A stretch of 64,000 bases of DNA from Paludibacter sp. (GCA_028710415.1 JAQTUE010000027.1:1-64000); one strand, 5' to 3'; numbered from the stretch's first letter, positions 1 through 9,163 are shown. Notes: generated by a model not told the origin, from the sequence alone. Program-made: numbers and translations.

Positions 1-107
1 CGAGCCCATGTTTTGATTACGGTCTTTTTACCGCTTTCATTCATGGCTAAAACTTTAGTCTCGAGTTTCAAGTTGATGAATGGTCCTTTTTTTAATGAAC
101 GGCTCAT
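1..107 (-). CDS. rpsS: 30S ribosomal protein S19, N-terminal part
   Basis: The first 35 codons of S19 read leftward and run off the window edge. The translation begins MSRSLKKGPFINLKLETK, the typical S19 start. S19 binds 16S rRNA in the head of the small subunit next to S13. It follows rplB by 22 bases, the standard S10-operon order (L3, L4, L23, L2, S19), so it is co-transcribed with the genes to its right. Identification is secure despite the truncation. Confidence 0.95.
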   Translation of the reverse strand, partial: MSRSLKKGPFINLKLETKVLAMNESGKKTVIKTWA

Positions 108-129
108 ATTATTTACTTAATTTTTTCGA

Positions 130-954
130 TTATTTTTTCTTTCTTTCAATAATATATTGACTTGATGCCTTTTTCTTAGAACGAGTTTTGAACCCTTTAG
201 CTAACAAGCCTTTGCGTGAACGAGGGTGTCCTCCTGAAGCACGGCCTTCTCCACCACCCATCGGGTGATCCACCGGATTCATTGCAACACCACGAACGCG
301 TGGGCGACGTCCAAGCCAGCGTGAGCGACCTGCTTTACCTGATCTTTCCAGTGCGTGGTCAGAATTTCCAACACTACCAATTGTAGCTTTACAAGTTGAT
401 AGCACTTTGCGAACTTCTCCTGAAGGTAATTTTACAATGGCATATTTGTCTTCACGTGATGTGAGTTGAGCAAATGTTCCTGCCGAGCGTACCATCGCGG
501 CACCTTGACCCGGGCGTAATTCAATACTGTGAATGATTGTACCCAGTGGAATGTTTTGTAATGGTAATGAATTACCTACCTCAGGAGCTGCATCAGCTCC
601 GGAAACGATTACCTGACCTACTTGCAATCCGTTTGGTGCAAGAATGTATGTTTTTGCGCCATCAGCATAATAAAGCAATGCAATACGTGCCGAACGATTC
701 GGATCGTATTCAATTTCTTTTACTGTGGCAGGAACACCATCTTTGGTTCTTTTAAAATCAATTACTCTATATTTCTGCTTGTGTCCGCCACCTACGTTGC
801 GGATGGTCATCTTACCATCGTGGTTACGACCTCCGGAATTTACTCCGCCTCTCACAAGAGATTTCTCTGGTGCACTCGCAGTAATTGTGTCGAATGTACC
901 AATAATCTTGTGTCTTTGCCCCGGTGTTGTGGGTCTTAGTTTACGTACAGCCAT
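130..954 (-). CDS. rplB: 50S ribosomal protein L2
   Basis: A 274-residue protein of normal L2 length. It starts MAVRKLRPTTPGQRHK and has the conserved C-terminal part around the peptidyl-transferase centre (RGVAMNPVDHPMGGGEGR, residues about 220-237), which includes the conserved histidine. L2 binds 23S rRNA and is needed for subunit association. It lies 8 bases after rplW in the S10 cluster. No defect is visible. Confidence 0.98.
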   Translation of the reverse strand: MAVRKLRPTTPGQRHKIIGTFDTITASAPEKSLVRGGVNSGGRNHDGKMTIRNVGGGHKQKYRVIDFKRTKDGVPATVKEIEYDPNRSARIALLYYADGAKTYILAPNGLQVGQVIVSGADAAPEVGNSLPLQNIPLGTIIHSIELRPGQGAAMVRSAGTFAQLTSREDKYAIVKLPSGEVRKVLSTCKATIGSVGNSDHALERSGKAGRSRWLGRRPRVRGVAMNPVDHPMGGGEGRASGGHPRSRKGLLAKGFKTRSKKKASSQYIIERKKK

Positions 955-962
955 TTTTCTGT

Positions 963-1253
963 TTAAATATTGCTATAAAAATCAATTTTTTCTCCGTCTT
1001 TCACTGTAACAATCGCCTTCTTGTAAGCCGATGCACTGCCTTTGATTACGCCACCTTTGGTAAAACGGCTCTTCTTCTTAGGTGCAACAATTAAAGTATT
1101 CACTTCATTTACAGTGACATCATACATCGCTTCAACAGCTTGTTTGATCTCAATCTTGTTGGCACTTTTTAGTACTCTAAAGCCGTAGCGATTCAGTTTG
1201 TCGCCCAGTTGAGTCATCTTTTCTGTAACGATTGGTTTTATGATAATTCCCAT
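963..1253 (-). CDS. rplW: 50S ribosomal protein L23
   Basis: A 96-residue L23. It starts MGIIIKPIVTEKMTQL, the usual 'KPIVTEK' opening, and has the basic loop (APKKKSRFTKG, about residues 57-67) that contacts 23S rRNA. L23 sits at the exit of the peptide tunnel, where trigger factor and SRP dock. It is tightly packed between rplD (11 bases) and rplB (8 bases). Confidence 0.97.
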   Translation of the reverse strand: MGIIIKPIVTEKMTQLGDKLNRYGFRVLKSANKIEIKQAVEAMYDVTVNEVNTLIVAPKKKSRFTKGGVIKGSASAYKKAIVTVKDGEKIDFYSNI

Positions 1254-1264
1254 ATTCTGTCTCC

Positions 1265-1894
1265 TTATGCTTTAAATATTTGTTCTACTGCTGCGACTGC
1301 TTCCTCAGTTAACACAAGTGTTTTGGCATTAAGAACTGTATAAGTACTTAATTCCGAAACTGTTACAACTTTCACAGAGGATAAATTACGAGCCGACAAA
1401 TATACGTTTTTATTTGCGTCCGCTAAAATAATTAGCGGCTTTTTATCAGCTACTTGCAAACTTTTTGCCATGGCAACGAAATCCTTCGTTTTTGGTGTTG
1501 CAAAAATCAGGTTCTCAACCACTGTAATTTCGTTGTTCTTTGCCTTGTAAGACAGAGCCGATTTACGGGCCAGTTGTTTCACCTTCTTGTTCAACTTCAT
1601 GTTGTAATCACGGGGTTTCGGTCCGAACATACGGCCACCACCCACACGAATACCAGATTTGATATCGCCCGGACGAGCGCCGCCGCCGCCTTTTTGTTTT
1701 CCCAATTTGCGGGTACTACCTGACAACTGGCTTCTGCCTTTTGAACAGTGGGTTCCCTGACGTTGATTGGCCATATAAAGTTTCACATCTAAATAAATAG
1801 CATGGTCATTTGGCTCAATACCGAAGATCGCATCGTTCAACGATACTTTTCTTCCTGTGTCTTCTCCTTTTATATTTACTATATTCAGTTCCAT
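1265..1894 (-). CDS. rplD: 50S ribosomal protein L4
   Basis: A 209-residue L4 with the long internal loop (GTHCSKGRSQLSGSTRK, then GGGGARPGDIKSG, about residues 46-85) that lines the exit tunnel and carries macrolide-resistance positions in other bacteria. It lies 2 bases after rplC. In Proteobacteria L4 represses its own operon through the leader RNA. I see no equivalent leader here. Confidence 0.97.
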   Translation of the reverse strand: MELNIVNIKGEDTGRKVSLNDAIFGIEPNDHAIYLDVKLYMANQRQGTHCSKGRSQLSGSTRKLGKQKGGGGARPGDIKSGIRVGGGRMFGPKPRDYNMKLNKKVKQLARKSALSYKAKNNEITVVENLIFATPKTKDFVAMAKSLQVADKKPLIILADANKNVYLSARNLSSVKVVTVSELSTYTVLNAKTLVLTEEAVAAVEQIFKA

Positions 1895-1896
1895 GG

Positions 1897-2514
1897 TTAT
1901 TTATTAATGATTACGATTGAACCTTTAGCACCTGGAACTGAACCTTTGATCAAAATCAAATTATGTTCCGGAATTACTTTTAATATCTGTAAGTTTTGCA
2001 TGGTCACTTTGTCACCACCCATACGGCCGCCCATGCGCATTCCTTTGAATACACGTGAAGGGTATGAAGAAGCTCCTAACGAACCCGGCGCTCTCAAACG
2101 GTTGTGTTGACCGTGTGTAGCCTGTCCTACCCCTGCAAATCCATGGCGTTTTACTACACCCTGGAATCCTTTACCTTTTGAAGTTCCTACCACGTCGACG
2201 AACGTGTCTACTTCAAACATTTCACAGGTGATGGTTTCACCCAATTTGAATTCGCTTTCGAATCCGTTGAACTCAACCAAGTGTCTCTGTGGCGCTACTC
2301 CGGCTGCTTTAAATCGACCTTGTTCCGCTTTGTTGGTGTGCTTGTCAGTTTTTACCTGAAAGCCTACCTGTACAGCTTCGTAACCGTCGGTGTCTACAGT
2401 TTTGATTTGAGTAACAACACATGGACCTGCTTCGATAACGGTGCATGGTACATTTTTACCATCGGCACTGAAAACGGATGTCATTCCGATTTTTTTTCCT
2501 AATAATCCTGGCAT
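1897..2514 (-). CDS. rplC: 50S ribosomal protein L3
   Basis: A 205-residue L3 starting MPGLLGKKIGMTSVF, the usual L3 opening. The frame stays open 48 bases further upstream to an ATG at 2562. That extension would encode TGPPKGVRGLK, which is the translation of a CCCCTTTCGGGG palindrome and not part of L3, so I place the start at 2514. The GQATHGQHNRLRAPGS segment near residues 140-155 is the conserved L3 loop that reaches the peptidyl-transferase centre. Confidence 0.96.
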   Translation of the reverse strand: MPGLLGKKIGMTSVFSADGKNVPCTVIEAGPCVVTQIKTVDTDGYEAVQVGFQVKTDKHTNKAEQGRFKAAGVAPQRHLVEFNGFESEFKLGETITCEMFEVDTFVDVVGTSKGKGFQGVVKRHGFAGVGQATHGQHNRLRAPGSLGASSYPSRVFKGMRMGGRMGGDKVTMQNLQILKVIPEHNLILIKGSVPGAKGSIVIINK

Positions 2515-2528
2515 TTCAATTGTTGTTT

Positions 2529-2620
2529 TAAGACCCCTAACCCCTTTCGGGGGACCGGTCATGTTTATTATAATCTATTTCTTAGAATCTCCTATCACCC
2601 CTTTAGGGGCAGGGGGGTTC
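2529..2620. repeat. Two CCCCTTTNGGGG palindromic repeats between rpsJ and rplC
   Basis: The rpsJ-rplC gap contains two short GC-rich palindromes. One is CCCCTAACCCCTTTCGGGGG at about 2534-2553. The other is CACCCCTTTAGGGGCAGGGG, starting at 2596. Related copies lie at 5872-5893 and 32279-32302. In RNA each forms a CCCCTTTNGGGG hairpin followed by a second C-run or G-run. Function unknown; they look like a dispersed genomic repeat. Confidence 0.75.
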
Positions 2621-2926
2621 TTATACTTTGATTTCTACTTCTACTCCGCTTGGTAATTCAAGTTTCATCAACGCATCTACCGTTTTGCTGGTTGAGCTGT
2701 AAATGTCAATAAGACGTTTGTACGATGAAAGTTGGAATTGTTCACGTGATTTCTTGTTCACGAATGTAGAACGGTTTACTGTGAAGATACGGGTGTGGGT
2801 TGGTAAAGGAATTGGTCCGCTTACGATGGCACCTGTTGCTTTTACAGTCTTTACGATTTTTTCAGCTGATTTGTCAACTAAGTTGTGATCGTAAGATTTC
2901 AGTTTGATTCTGATCTTTTGACTCAT
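2621..2926 (-). CDS. rpsJ: 30S ribosomal protein S10
   Basis: A 101-residue S10 with the conserved PLPTHTRIFTVNRSTFVNKKSREQF segment near residues 40-64 (quoted in part: PLPTHTRIFTVNRS). S10 is part of the 30S head and is also NusE in transcription antitermination. It opens the S10 cluster, 120 bases after fusA, and that gap holds a long hairpin (2960-3004). No tuf gene lies between fusA and rpsJ, unlike in Proteobacteria. Confidence 0.97.
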   Translation of the reverse strand: MSQKIRIKLKSYDHNLVDKSAEKIVKTVKATGAIVSGPIPLPTHTRIFTVNRSTFVNKKSREQFQLSSYKRLIDIYSSTSKTVDALMKLELPSGVEVEIKV

Positions 2927-2959
2927 TGTCGTTTTTTATGTTTAGTATTTGTTTGTATG

Positions 2960-3004
2960 AAATTGATTCCGGTTAAGAGTCATTCGCTAACCGCGAATCA
3001 ATTT
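2960..3004. other. Long hairpin between fusA and rpsJ
   Basis: The arms AAATTGATTCCGGTTA (2960-2975) and TAACCGCGAATCAATTT (2988-3004) pair over 16 bp with one bulged base, around a 12-base loop. There is no T-run after it on the minus strand, so it is not an ordinary terminator. It lies about 34 bases upstream of rpsJ and could be a processing or attenuation site between the str and S10 parts of the transcript. Confidence 0.6.
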
Positions 3005-3046
3005 CAAAATGTAATTGTAAATTGTAAATGGATAAATTGTAAATTC

Positions 3047-5164
3047 TTACAACAGTTCCACCTTACCTTTAGCTTCGGCAACAACCACTTTCGCGATTGA
3101 ATTCGTTACTTCAGCATAATGATCGAATTCCATGGAAGACGTAGCGCGTCCTGAGCTGATCGTACGCAAAGCAGTTACATAACCGAATGTTTCGGACAGT
3201 GGCACTTTTGCTTTCACTACACGGGCTCCTGAACGGCTTGATTCCATTCCTTCTACCTGGCCACGACGTTTGTTTAAGTCACCAATCACATCACCCATGT
3301 TTTCTTCCGGTGTTACCACTTCCATTTTCATGATTGGTTCCAACAGTACTGGTTTTGCTTTGGCACAAGCGTTTTTATAAGCTATCTGGGCACAAATTTC
3401 GAATGATAACTGATCTGAATCCACTGCGTGGAACGATCCGTCGATCACAGTTACTTTTAGTGAATCCAATGGGAAACCTGCCAATACACCATTCTTCATG
3501 GCTAGCGCGAAACCTTTCTGGATAGAAGGGATAAATTCTTTTGGAATGTTACCACCTTTTACACTATCAATAAATTGCAATGCACCTTCGAAATCTTTAT
3601 CTTTAGGCTCAACTTTTACGATCATATCGGCAAACTTACCACGACCACCCGATTGTTTCTTATACGTTTCGCGTATTTGAACAGCCTGGGTGATGGCTTC
3701 TTTGTAAGATACCTGAGGACGACCCTGGTTACATTCCACTTTGAACTCACGTCTCAAACGGTCGATAATGATTTCAAGGTGAAGTTCACCCATACCACTA
3801 ATGATAGTCTGACCTGATTGTTCTTCAGTATGTACTGTAAAGGTTGGATCCTCTTCAGCAAGTTTAGAAAGGCCGATACCTAATTTATCCAAATCCTTTT
3901 GAGTCTTAGGCTCAATAGAAATTCCGATAACCGGTTTAGGGAAATCCATAGACTCGATAGTAATTGGATGAGCTTCGTCACACAATGTATCGCCTGTACG
4001 GATATCTTTAAAACCTACACCTGCACCAATATCACCTGCTGAAATCATATCAACGGCATTCTGTTTGTTAGAGTGCATTTGGAAAATACGTGAAATACGT
4101 TCCTTTTTGTCAGAACGGGTATTGTATACGTACGAACCTGCTTCCAGCTTACCTGAGTAAACCCTGAAGAAACACAAACGTCCAACATAAGGGTCGGTAG
4201 CAATCTTAAATGCTAATGCACACAAAGGTTCATTGGCATCCGGATGGCGAACAACCATTTTTTCAGGGTCACGTGGATCGAAACCTACTGTTTCAGGAGT
4301 ATCCAACGGACTTGGAAGGTAAGCACAAACTGCGTCAAGCATAGTCTGCACACCTTTATTCTTAAATGCCGAACCACAGATAACAGGATTGATTTCCATC
4401 GAAAGCGTTGCTTTACGAATAGCTACTTTCACTTCGTCTACCGTGATAGAGGTAGGATCGTCAAAGTATTTTTCCATCATTACGTCATCATATTCAGCTA
4501 CAATTTCGAGCATTTTATCTCTCCATTCCTGAGCTTCTTCCAGTAATTCAGCCGGAATTTCTTCCACATCATACTGGGCTCCCATGGTTTCATCATGCCA
4601 AAGTATCGCTTTCATTTCCACTAAATCGATACAGCCTTTGAATTTCTCTTCAGCGCCGATTGGAATTTGAATAGGACATGGTTTTGCACCCAATACTTCC
4701 TTGATCTGGCGAACCACATCATAGAAGTCAGCACCCGAACGGTCCATCTTGTTTACAAAACAGATACGGGGCACCATATATTTGTCTGCCTGGCGCCATA
4801 CAGTTTCAGATTGTGGTTCTACACCACCCACTGCACATAAAGTCATGACAGCACCATCCAAAATACGTAAAGAACGTTCCACCTCCACGGTGAAATCAAC
4901 GTGTCCCGGAGTGTCTATCAGGTTGATTTTATATTTTTCACCCAGATAATCCCAAGAGGTTGTTGTGGCAGCCGATGTAATGGTGATACCACGTTCTTGT
5001 TCTTGTTCCATCCAGTCCATAGTCGCAGCACCATCATGTACTTCACCGATTTTGTGTGTCAAACCGGTGTAATACAGAATACGCTCGGAAGTTGTTGTCT
5101 TCCCGGCGTCGATATGCGCCATGATACCGATGTTTCTATTATATGTTAAATCTCCTTTAGCCAT
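3047..5164 (-). CDS. fusA: Translation elongation factor G
   Basis: A 705-residue EF-G, the GTPase that moves tRNA and mRNA through the ribosome after each peptide bond. The GTP-binding motifs are intact: P-loop AHIDAGKTT (about residues 16-24), the switch region with RGITI, DTPGH near 85-89 and NKMD near 139-142. The C-terminal domains are complete. It follows rpsG by 40 bases in the usual rpsL-rpsG-fusA order. Confidence 0.98.
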   Translation of the reverse strand: MAKGDLTYNRNIGIMAHIDAGKTTTSERILYYTGLTHKIGEVHDGAATMDWMEQEQERGITITSAATTTSWDYLGEKYKINLIDTPGHVDFTVEVERSLRILDGAVMTLCAVGGVEPQSETVWRQADKYMVPRICFVNKMDRSGADFYDVVRQIKEVLGAKPCPIQIPIGAEEKFKGCIDLVEMKAILWHDETMGAQYDVEEIPAELLEEAQEWRDKMLEIVAEYDDVMMEKYFDDPTSITVDEVKVAIRKATLSMEINPVICGSAFKNKGVQTMLDAVCAYLPSPLDTPETVGFDPRDPEKMVVRHPDANEPLCALAFKIATDPYVGRLCFFRVYSGKLEAGSYVYNTRSDKKERISRIFQMHSNKQNAVDMISAGDIGAGVGFKDIRTGDTLCDEAHPITIESMDFPKPVIGISIEPKTQKDLDKLGIGLSKLAEEDPTFTVHTEEQSGQTIISGMGELHLEIIIDRLRREFKVECNQGRPQVSYKEAITQAVQIRETYKKQSGGRGKFADMIVKVEPKDKDFEGALQFIDSVKGGNIPKEFIPSIQKGFALAMKNGVLAGFPLDSLKVTVIDGSFHAVDSDQLSFEICAQIAYKNACAKAKPVLLEPIMKMEVVTPEENMGDVIGDLNKRRGQVEGMESSRSGARVVKAKVPLSETFGYVTALRTISSGRATSSMEFDHYAEVTNSIAKVVVAEAKGKVELL

Positions 5165-5204
5165 TTGTTAACTACGATTTTCTTTTTTAATACTGTTGAT
5201 TCAA

Positions 5205-5681
5205 TTAAAATCTAAAGTGTGCAAATGCGCGGTTAGCTTCAGCCATACGATGCATATCTTCCTTACGTTTGAAAGCACCACCCTGGTTGTTAAACGCATC
5301 AACAATCTCGGCAGCCAATTTATCAGCCATCGAGCGACCTCCGCGTTTGCGAGAGTACAATATAAGATTCTTCATTGAAATGGATTCCTTGCGGTCTGCA
5401 CGGATTTCTGTTGGGACTTGGAAAGTGGCACCACCTACACGACGGGATTTTACTTCTACAAGAGGAGTAATGTTTTCGAGGGCTTTTTTCCAAACTTCAA
5501 GTGGGGATTTTTCTTCGTTCGGAAGCTTAGCTTTCACTGTTTCCAACGAGGAATAAAAAATGTCGAAGGCAGTTGATTTCTTGCCATCATACATCAAGTG
5601 ATTCACAAACTTTGTGACCATTGATTCATTGAAAACCGGATCAGGTAATACGACCCTCTTTTTTGGTTTCGATTTTCTCAT
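5205..5681 (-). CDS. rpsG: 30S ribosomal protein S7
   Basis: A 158-residue S7 starting MRKSKPKKRVVLPDPVFNE, with the conserved ALENITPLVEVKSRRVGGAT stretch in the middle (positions about 87-106) and a C-terminus ending AEANRAFAHFRF. S7 nucleates assembly of the 30S head and contacts the E-site tRNA. It sits between rpsL and fusA. The 213-base gap to rpsL holds a CCCCTTTAGGGG repeat. Confidence 0.98.
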   Translation of the reverse strand: MRKSKPKKRVVLPDPVFNESMVTKFVNHLMYDGKKSTAFDIFYSSLETVKAKLPNEEKSPLEVWKKALENITPLVEVKSRRVGGATFQVPTEIRADRKESISMKNLILYSRKRGGRSMADKLAAEIVDAFNNQGGAFKRKEDMHRMAEANRAFAHFRF

Positions 5682-5871
5682 TTTTACTTAAAATTTCCGT
5701 TTTTGTTTTTTGGTTGCTTTTAGTCTTACTTCAACGGCTCCTCCGAGTCATTTACTCAACCTTTCATCTGCTACCTAAAACTCAAACAAGTGTTGAAACT
5801 TGATTTTGTTAGTTGTTAGAAAGGGAATTGATCTTACGTCAATCTACTTTTTCTTGTTTTTACCTCTTTTT

Positions 5872-5893
5872 CCCCTTTAGGGGCCAGGGGTTA
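5872..5893. repeat. CCCCTTTAGGGG palindromic repeat between rpsL and rpsG
   Basis: TCCCCTTTAGGGGCCAGGGG lies just downstream of the rpsL stop. It is the same sequence type as the copies at 2529-2620 and 32279-32302 and would form a short GC hairpin in the rpsL-rpsG transcript. Confidence 0.75.
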
Positions 5894-5894
5894 C

Positions 5895-6314
5895 TTATTT
5901 CTTTTTACCACCTTTTGCCGGTGCACCTTTAACGGCTTGTCCTGGTTTTGGGCGTTTTGTCCCGTATTTCGAACGACGTTGTGTGCGGCCTGCTACGCCC
6001 GCTGTATCTAGTGTTCCACGAACCACGTGATAACGTACTCCCGGAAGGTCTTTCACACGACCACCACGAACCATTACGATCGAGTGTTCCTGCAAGTTGT
6101 GTCCTTCGCCCGGAATGTAAGCATTCACTTCTTTTTGGTTAGTTAAACGTACACGAGCTACTTTACGCATTGCCGAGTTCGGTTTTTTAGGAGTGGTAGT
6201 GTACACACGAACACAAACACCACGTCTTTGTGGACAAGAATCCAACGCAGGCGATTTGCTTTTGTCAATGAGTTCTGCTCTTCCTTTTCTAACTAATTGC
6301 TGAATTGTAGGCAT
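5895..6314 (-). CDS. rpsL: 30S ribosomal protein S12
   Basis: A 139-residue S12, a decoding-centre protein. It starts MPTIQQLVRKGR and carries the TTPKKPNSA and KDLPGVRYH motifs. Lys43, Lys88 and Pro91, where streptomycin-resistance changes occur in other bacteria, are all wild type. It is the first gene of the ribosomal transcript, with the promoter at 6383-6412 about 70 bases upstream. The lysine-rich C-terminus (KGAPAKGGKKK) is normal for the phylum. Confidence 0.98.
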   Translation of the reverse strand: MPTIQQLVRKGRAELIDKSKSPALDSCPQRRGVCVRVYTTTPKKPNSAMRKVARVRLTNQKEVNAYIPGEGHNLQEHSIVMVRGGRVKDLPGVRYHVVRGTLDTAGVAGRTQRRSKYGTKRPKPGQAVKGAPAKGGKKK

Positions 6315-6382
6315 TTTACTTTGTTTTTAATAACTTTAACTGCTTTATTTATATCCCTTTGATTTTTATCCAAAATGGGTTG

Positions 6383-6412
6383 CAAAGATAGACATTTTAT
6401 TTTAATGGACAA
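6383..6412 (-). promoter_or_regulatory. Bacteroidota promoter of the rpsL operon
   Basis: On the minus strand there is TTG (6410-6412), exactly 19 bases, then TATCTTTG (6383-6390). This matches the Bacteroidetes primary-sigma consensus TTG-N19-TAnnTTTG completely. It lies about 70 bases upstream of the rpsL start and would drive the whole ribosomal cluster. Confidence 0.88.
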
Positions 6413-6722
6413 TACCATCATTGCAAATATTTTTAATTCTCCCCCAAAACCCGTATTCCGCCTCATAATTTTTCACGTCCACTCCTACTTTTGGACTACT
6501 AATCATGGACTTATAAAATTCAAAATCGATTATTTTGAAAAATTAATTTGCACTTTTTAGCTTAAGAATTCTCAATATTTAGCACGTTGCAGATGTTTCC
6601 GTTAAACGCATCGTTTTCATCTACTTAGTTACGGTCCTCCTCTTTTTTTGAAATTCACCTCCCGACGTGGAATTCCGGGATCCTTTTCAGTCTTCAAGGG
6701 TCTTTATCCTGGTCTGGAAGTG

Positions 6723-6866
6723 TTCGCTCTATCGAGGGGGGATCGTGAGCCTTCAGTAGGGGATTCGAGGGGGTATGCAGGGGGTTCGGAGGGCTGGGGC
6801 CCTCGAAACCCCCTCGAAAGGCCCTCGATACCCCCTCGATACCCCCTCGATGCCCCCTCGATACTA
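6723..6866. repeat. GC-rich degenerate tandem repeat (CCCCCTCGATAC units)
   Basis: Units of 11-13 bases (CCCTCGAAACC, CCCTCGATACC, CCCTCGATGCC) run across 6800-6864. Inverted partners (TCGAGGGGGTATGC, GGGGGTTCGG) lie at 6730-6790, so the whole block can fold back on itself. It is far more GC-rich than the surrounding sequence. Function unknown. Confidence 0.7.
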
Positions 6867-7196
6867 CGACCTGGTAGAGAACAGAAGAAAAGGTTGTTCC
6901 GTTCAGAAAAAGGATTGGTTGATTGGTTGGTTTGTGACGGCTTCGATAGCAAATCCTGTTCCCCGTACTTTCGAAGCCGTCACTAAAAAATGAGCATATT
7001 GATCCCGTAAACGAGACGTCACTTCGTTCCGTTGATGGATTAGGTTGACTGGTTTAAAGGGAATGCTCAGAATGGCAAGCATTCCATTGCCCTTTACACG
7101 ATAATACCTTAGGGCAGGAATGCTGCATGACTACAGCGTATTTAAAGCAACACGAGCACAACTAGAACAAATTATAAATTAAGCAAATAAAAATCA

Positions 7197-7226
7197 TTGT
7201 TAATTAAAAGAATGTTCTTACATTTG
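7197..7226 (+). promoter_or_regulatory. Rightward Bacteroidota promoter before the accessory array
   Basis: TTG (7197-7199), exactly 19 bases, then TACATTTG (7219-7226): a full match to TTG-N19-TAnnTTTG. The nearest gene starts about 400 bases downstream at 7625, with no open frame between. It could supply transcription to the first gene or genes of the plus-strand array. Confidence 0.65.
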
Positions 7227-7624
7227 ACCGGAATTTAATGGAAAGAACCATTTGGGCTATTTAGACGAATAGAGAATGGGGTTTAAATAGGAATTTCAGT
7301 TATTCTGTTTGTCAGATTTAAGCGGGTAAGGGTAACAATTCCGGTAAGCACAATCATTTCAACAACAAAAGAAATTAAGAGTTCTGTATGATCAATAACC
7401 TTACAAATCATCTTTTCAATAAAATATTGAAATTAAACAAGATAAATATATTAAAACATTCGTATAAGGCGGTTGTTGGAAAACTAATTTTCACATACAG
7501 AATTTGTTTCTCATAGAGAATCGTTAGTGGGAATTAGAGAAAAACTGAAGCTAAAAAAAACAACAATTTGCGACTATAAAAATAGATTAATCTTATTTCA
7601 AGGAAACACTAACATTTAACAACA

Positions 7625-9163
7625 ATGAAAAAGACGGTATTATTATTTTTTGTACTAATCCATTTATCGGTTTCTGCTCAGGTTACAATAACTCTTAATC
7701 TAAAAGGTGTAACCAATAAAAAAGTATCGTCAAAAATAACGGAAGGCAGTAAGATTGAAATCATTGAATTAACAGACAACGTAGATCCATATTCGACTTC
7801 GACAGCTCCAGCTTATCCAACAAATACAGCAACAGTATTAGTTAATGGCGTAACTGAGTCTATTTCATATAGTCAACTTGAGAAAATCAATATCATACCA
7901 ACGAATAGTAAAGAGTTTTGGACTAATCAGGCATTGAAGCAATCAACGTACAAGAATTTACTTATAAAAGGATTTCAATATAATCTAAGACGAGAGTTAG
8001 AGGAAGATGCAATAGAATACTTAAATTATATCAAAAACAACAACCTTAGCTTTGACGATAGTTATTTAGAAAGTTATCTGTATAGTTTAACCTATAGAAT
8101 TTATCCAACGAGTATTTCGGATGGAAGACCCGGAATATTAAATATAAAGATACTTAAGGACTTTAAACCTAATGCTTTTATTTTCCCAAATGGGACTATG
8201 TTCGTAACTACAGGTTTACTTTCAACAATTAATTCGGAAGAAGAACTAATTGGAGTTTTAGCTCATGAAATATCTCATTTTGTATTGGACCATTCTGTTA
8301 TAAATATTAATAAAGCAATTCAAAGGAAAAAGAATGCAGAATTCTGGGCTGCTTTTGCAACAGTTGCTGCAGCTGCAACTGAAGGATATATGATGTCAAA
8401 AAATGCTTATTATAGACCTGGCGCCTTAACATATAGCACAGCGGTTATAGCACAAAGTATAGCTAATTCTATTGAAGAAAGAATGGGATTAATCTATTCA
8501 AGAGAACAAGAGATGGAAGCAGATAAATGTGCAGTTGAATTAATGAAATTTATATCAGTAAACCCTGTAGCTCTATCTTCTGCATTACAAAAAATTAAAA
8601 GCTATTGTATTCTAAATGGAAACTATTTAGCACTTTCGGGTGAAGGTTCTCATCCCGCATTAGACCTAAGAATAAAACAAATTGGACTACCAACAGTCTT
8701 CAACGACATGAAATATGACAGAAAAATCTCATTTATAAATACCTTTAATTCAATCGTAGAATTAAACAATCAACATTTTGTTTCAAGTATAAATTTAGCT
8801 AAAAGAAATATTGATGCAAATGTTGCTACAGAAGATGATTACTTATTAATAGCAACTGCTACATTAAATATGTTTGACAATGAACAGAAAAATCTTGAAG
8901 CTTTAGAATTTATAAATAAAGCAAAATCTTTAAAAGTTTATCCGTCTATGAATATGTCAAAACAAGAAGCTATAGTATTGATTAGATTAAATAAATTATC
9001 TGAAGCTAAATCATGTTTACAGAAATATAAAGAAGAACTTGATTCAGAAAGACAAAACAATATCAAAATATTCGACTCTCAACAATGGAGTATTGTTAAC
9101 TCATATATAAATAGAGAAAATGAATGGACTGTTAAGATGATTAGTAAAGTTGACAAATTGTAA
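7625..9163 (+). CDS. Secreted M48-family zinc metallopeptidase
   Basis: A 512-residue protein with a signal peptide (about residues 1-19, ending VSAQ) and a peptidase M48 core. The zinc motif HEISH is at residues 214-218, and the third ligand is probably Glu299 in EQEMEAD. The segment FPNGTMFVTTGLL before it is typical of the BepA/LoiP-like branch that works in the periplasm on envelope quality control. The C-terminal 180 residues look helical and TPR-like. It is the first gene of the plus-strand array and stands alone. The AT-rich codon use resembles the other array genes more than the flanking core genes. The substrate is unknown. Confidence 0.85.
   Translation: MKKTVLLFFVLIHLSVSAQVTITLNLKGVTNKKVSSKITEGSKIEIIELTDNVDPYSTSTAPAYPTNTATVLVNGVTESISYSQLEKINIIPTNSKEFWTNQALKQSTYKNLLIKGFQYNLRRELEEDAIEYLNYIKNNNLSFDDSYLESYLYSLTYRIYPTSISDGRPGILNIKILKDFKPNAFIFPNGTMFVTTGLLSTINSEEELIGVLAHEISHFVLDHSVININKAIQRKKNAEFWAAFATVAAAATEGYMMSKNAYYRPGALTYSTAVIAQSIANSIEERMGLIYSREQEMEADKCAVELMKFISVNPVALSSALQKIKSYCILNGNYLALSGEGSHPALDLRIKQIGLPTVFNDMKYDRKISFINTFNSIVELNNQHFVSSINLAKRNIDANVATEDDYLLIATATLNMFDNEQKNLEALEFINKAKSLKVYPSMNMSKQEAIVLIRLNKLSEAKSCLQKYKEELDSERQNNIKIFDSQQWSIVNSYINRENEWTVKMISKVDKL

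Larger units (their letters stand above)
6413..7624. other. Gene-free junction with tandem repeats and hairpins
   Basis: I see no believable gene here. At 6723-6866 is a GC-rich block of degenerate units around CCCCCTCGATAC, with an inverted left half built from TCGAGGGGGTATG-type units. At 6934-6983 is a 13-bp perfect hairpin, GTGACGGCTTCGA paired with TCGAAGCCGTCAC. Around 7055-7105 AAAGGGAATGC and GCATTCC...GCCCTTTA form a looser palindrome. A good promoter reads right at 7197-7226. The block separates the leftward ribosomal operon from the rightward accessory array. Open frames over the CTCGATAC repeats are repeat artefacts. Confidence 0.7.

Noticed and set aside
6648..6986. Open frames on both strands over the CTCGATAC repeat (112 and 82 codons)
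   Set aside because: They translate a simple tandem repeat (PRYPLDTPS-like), overlap each other on opposite strands and have no family resemblance.
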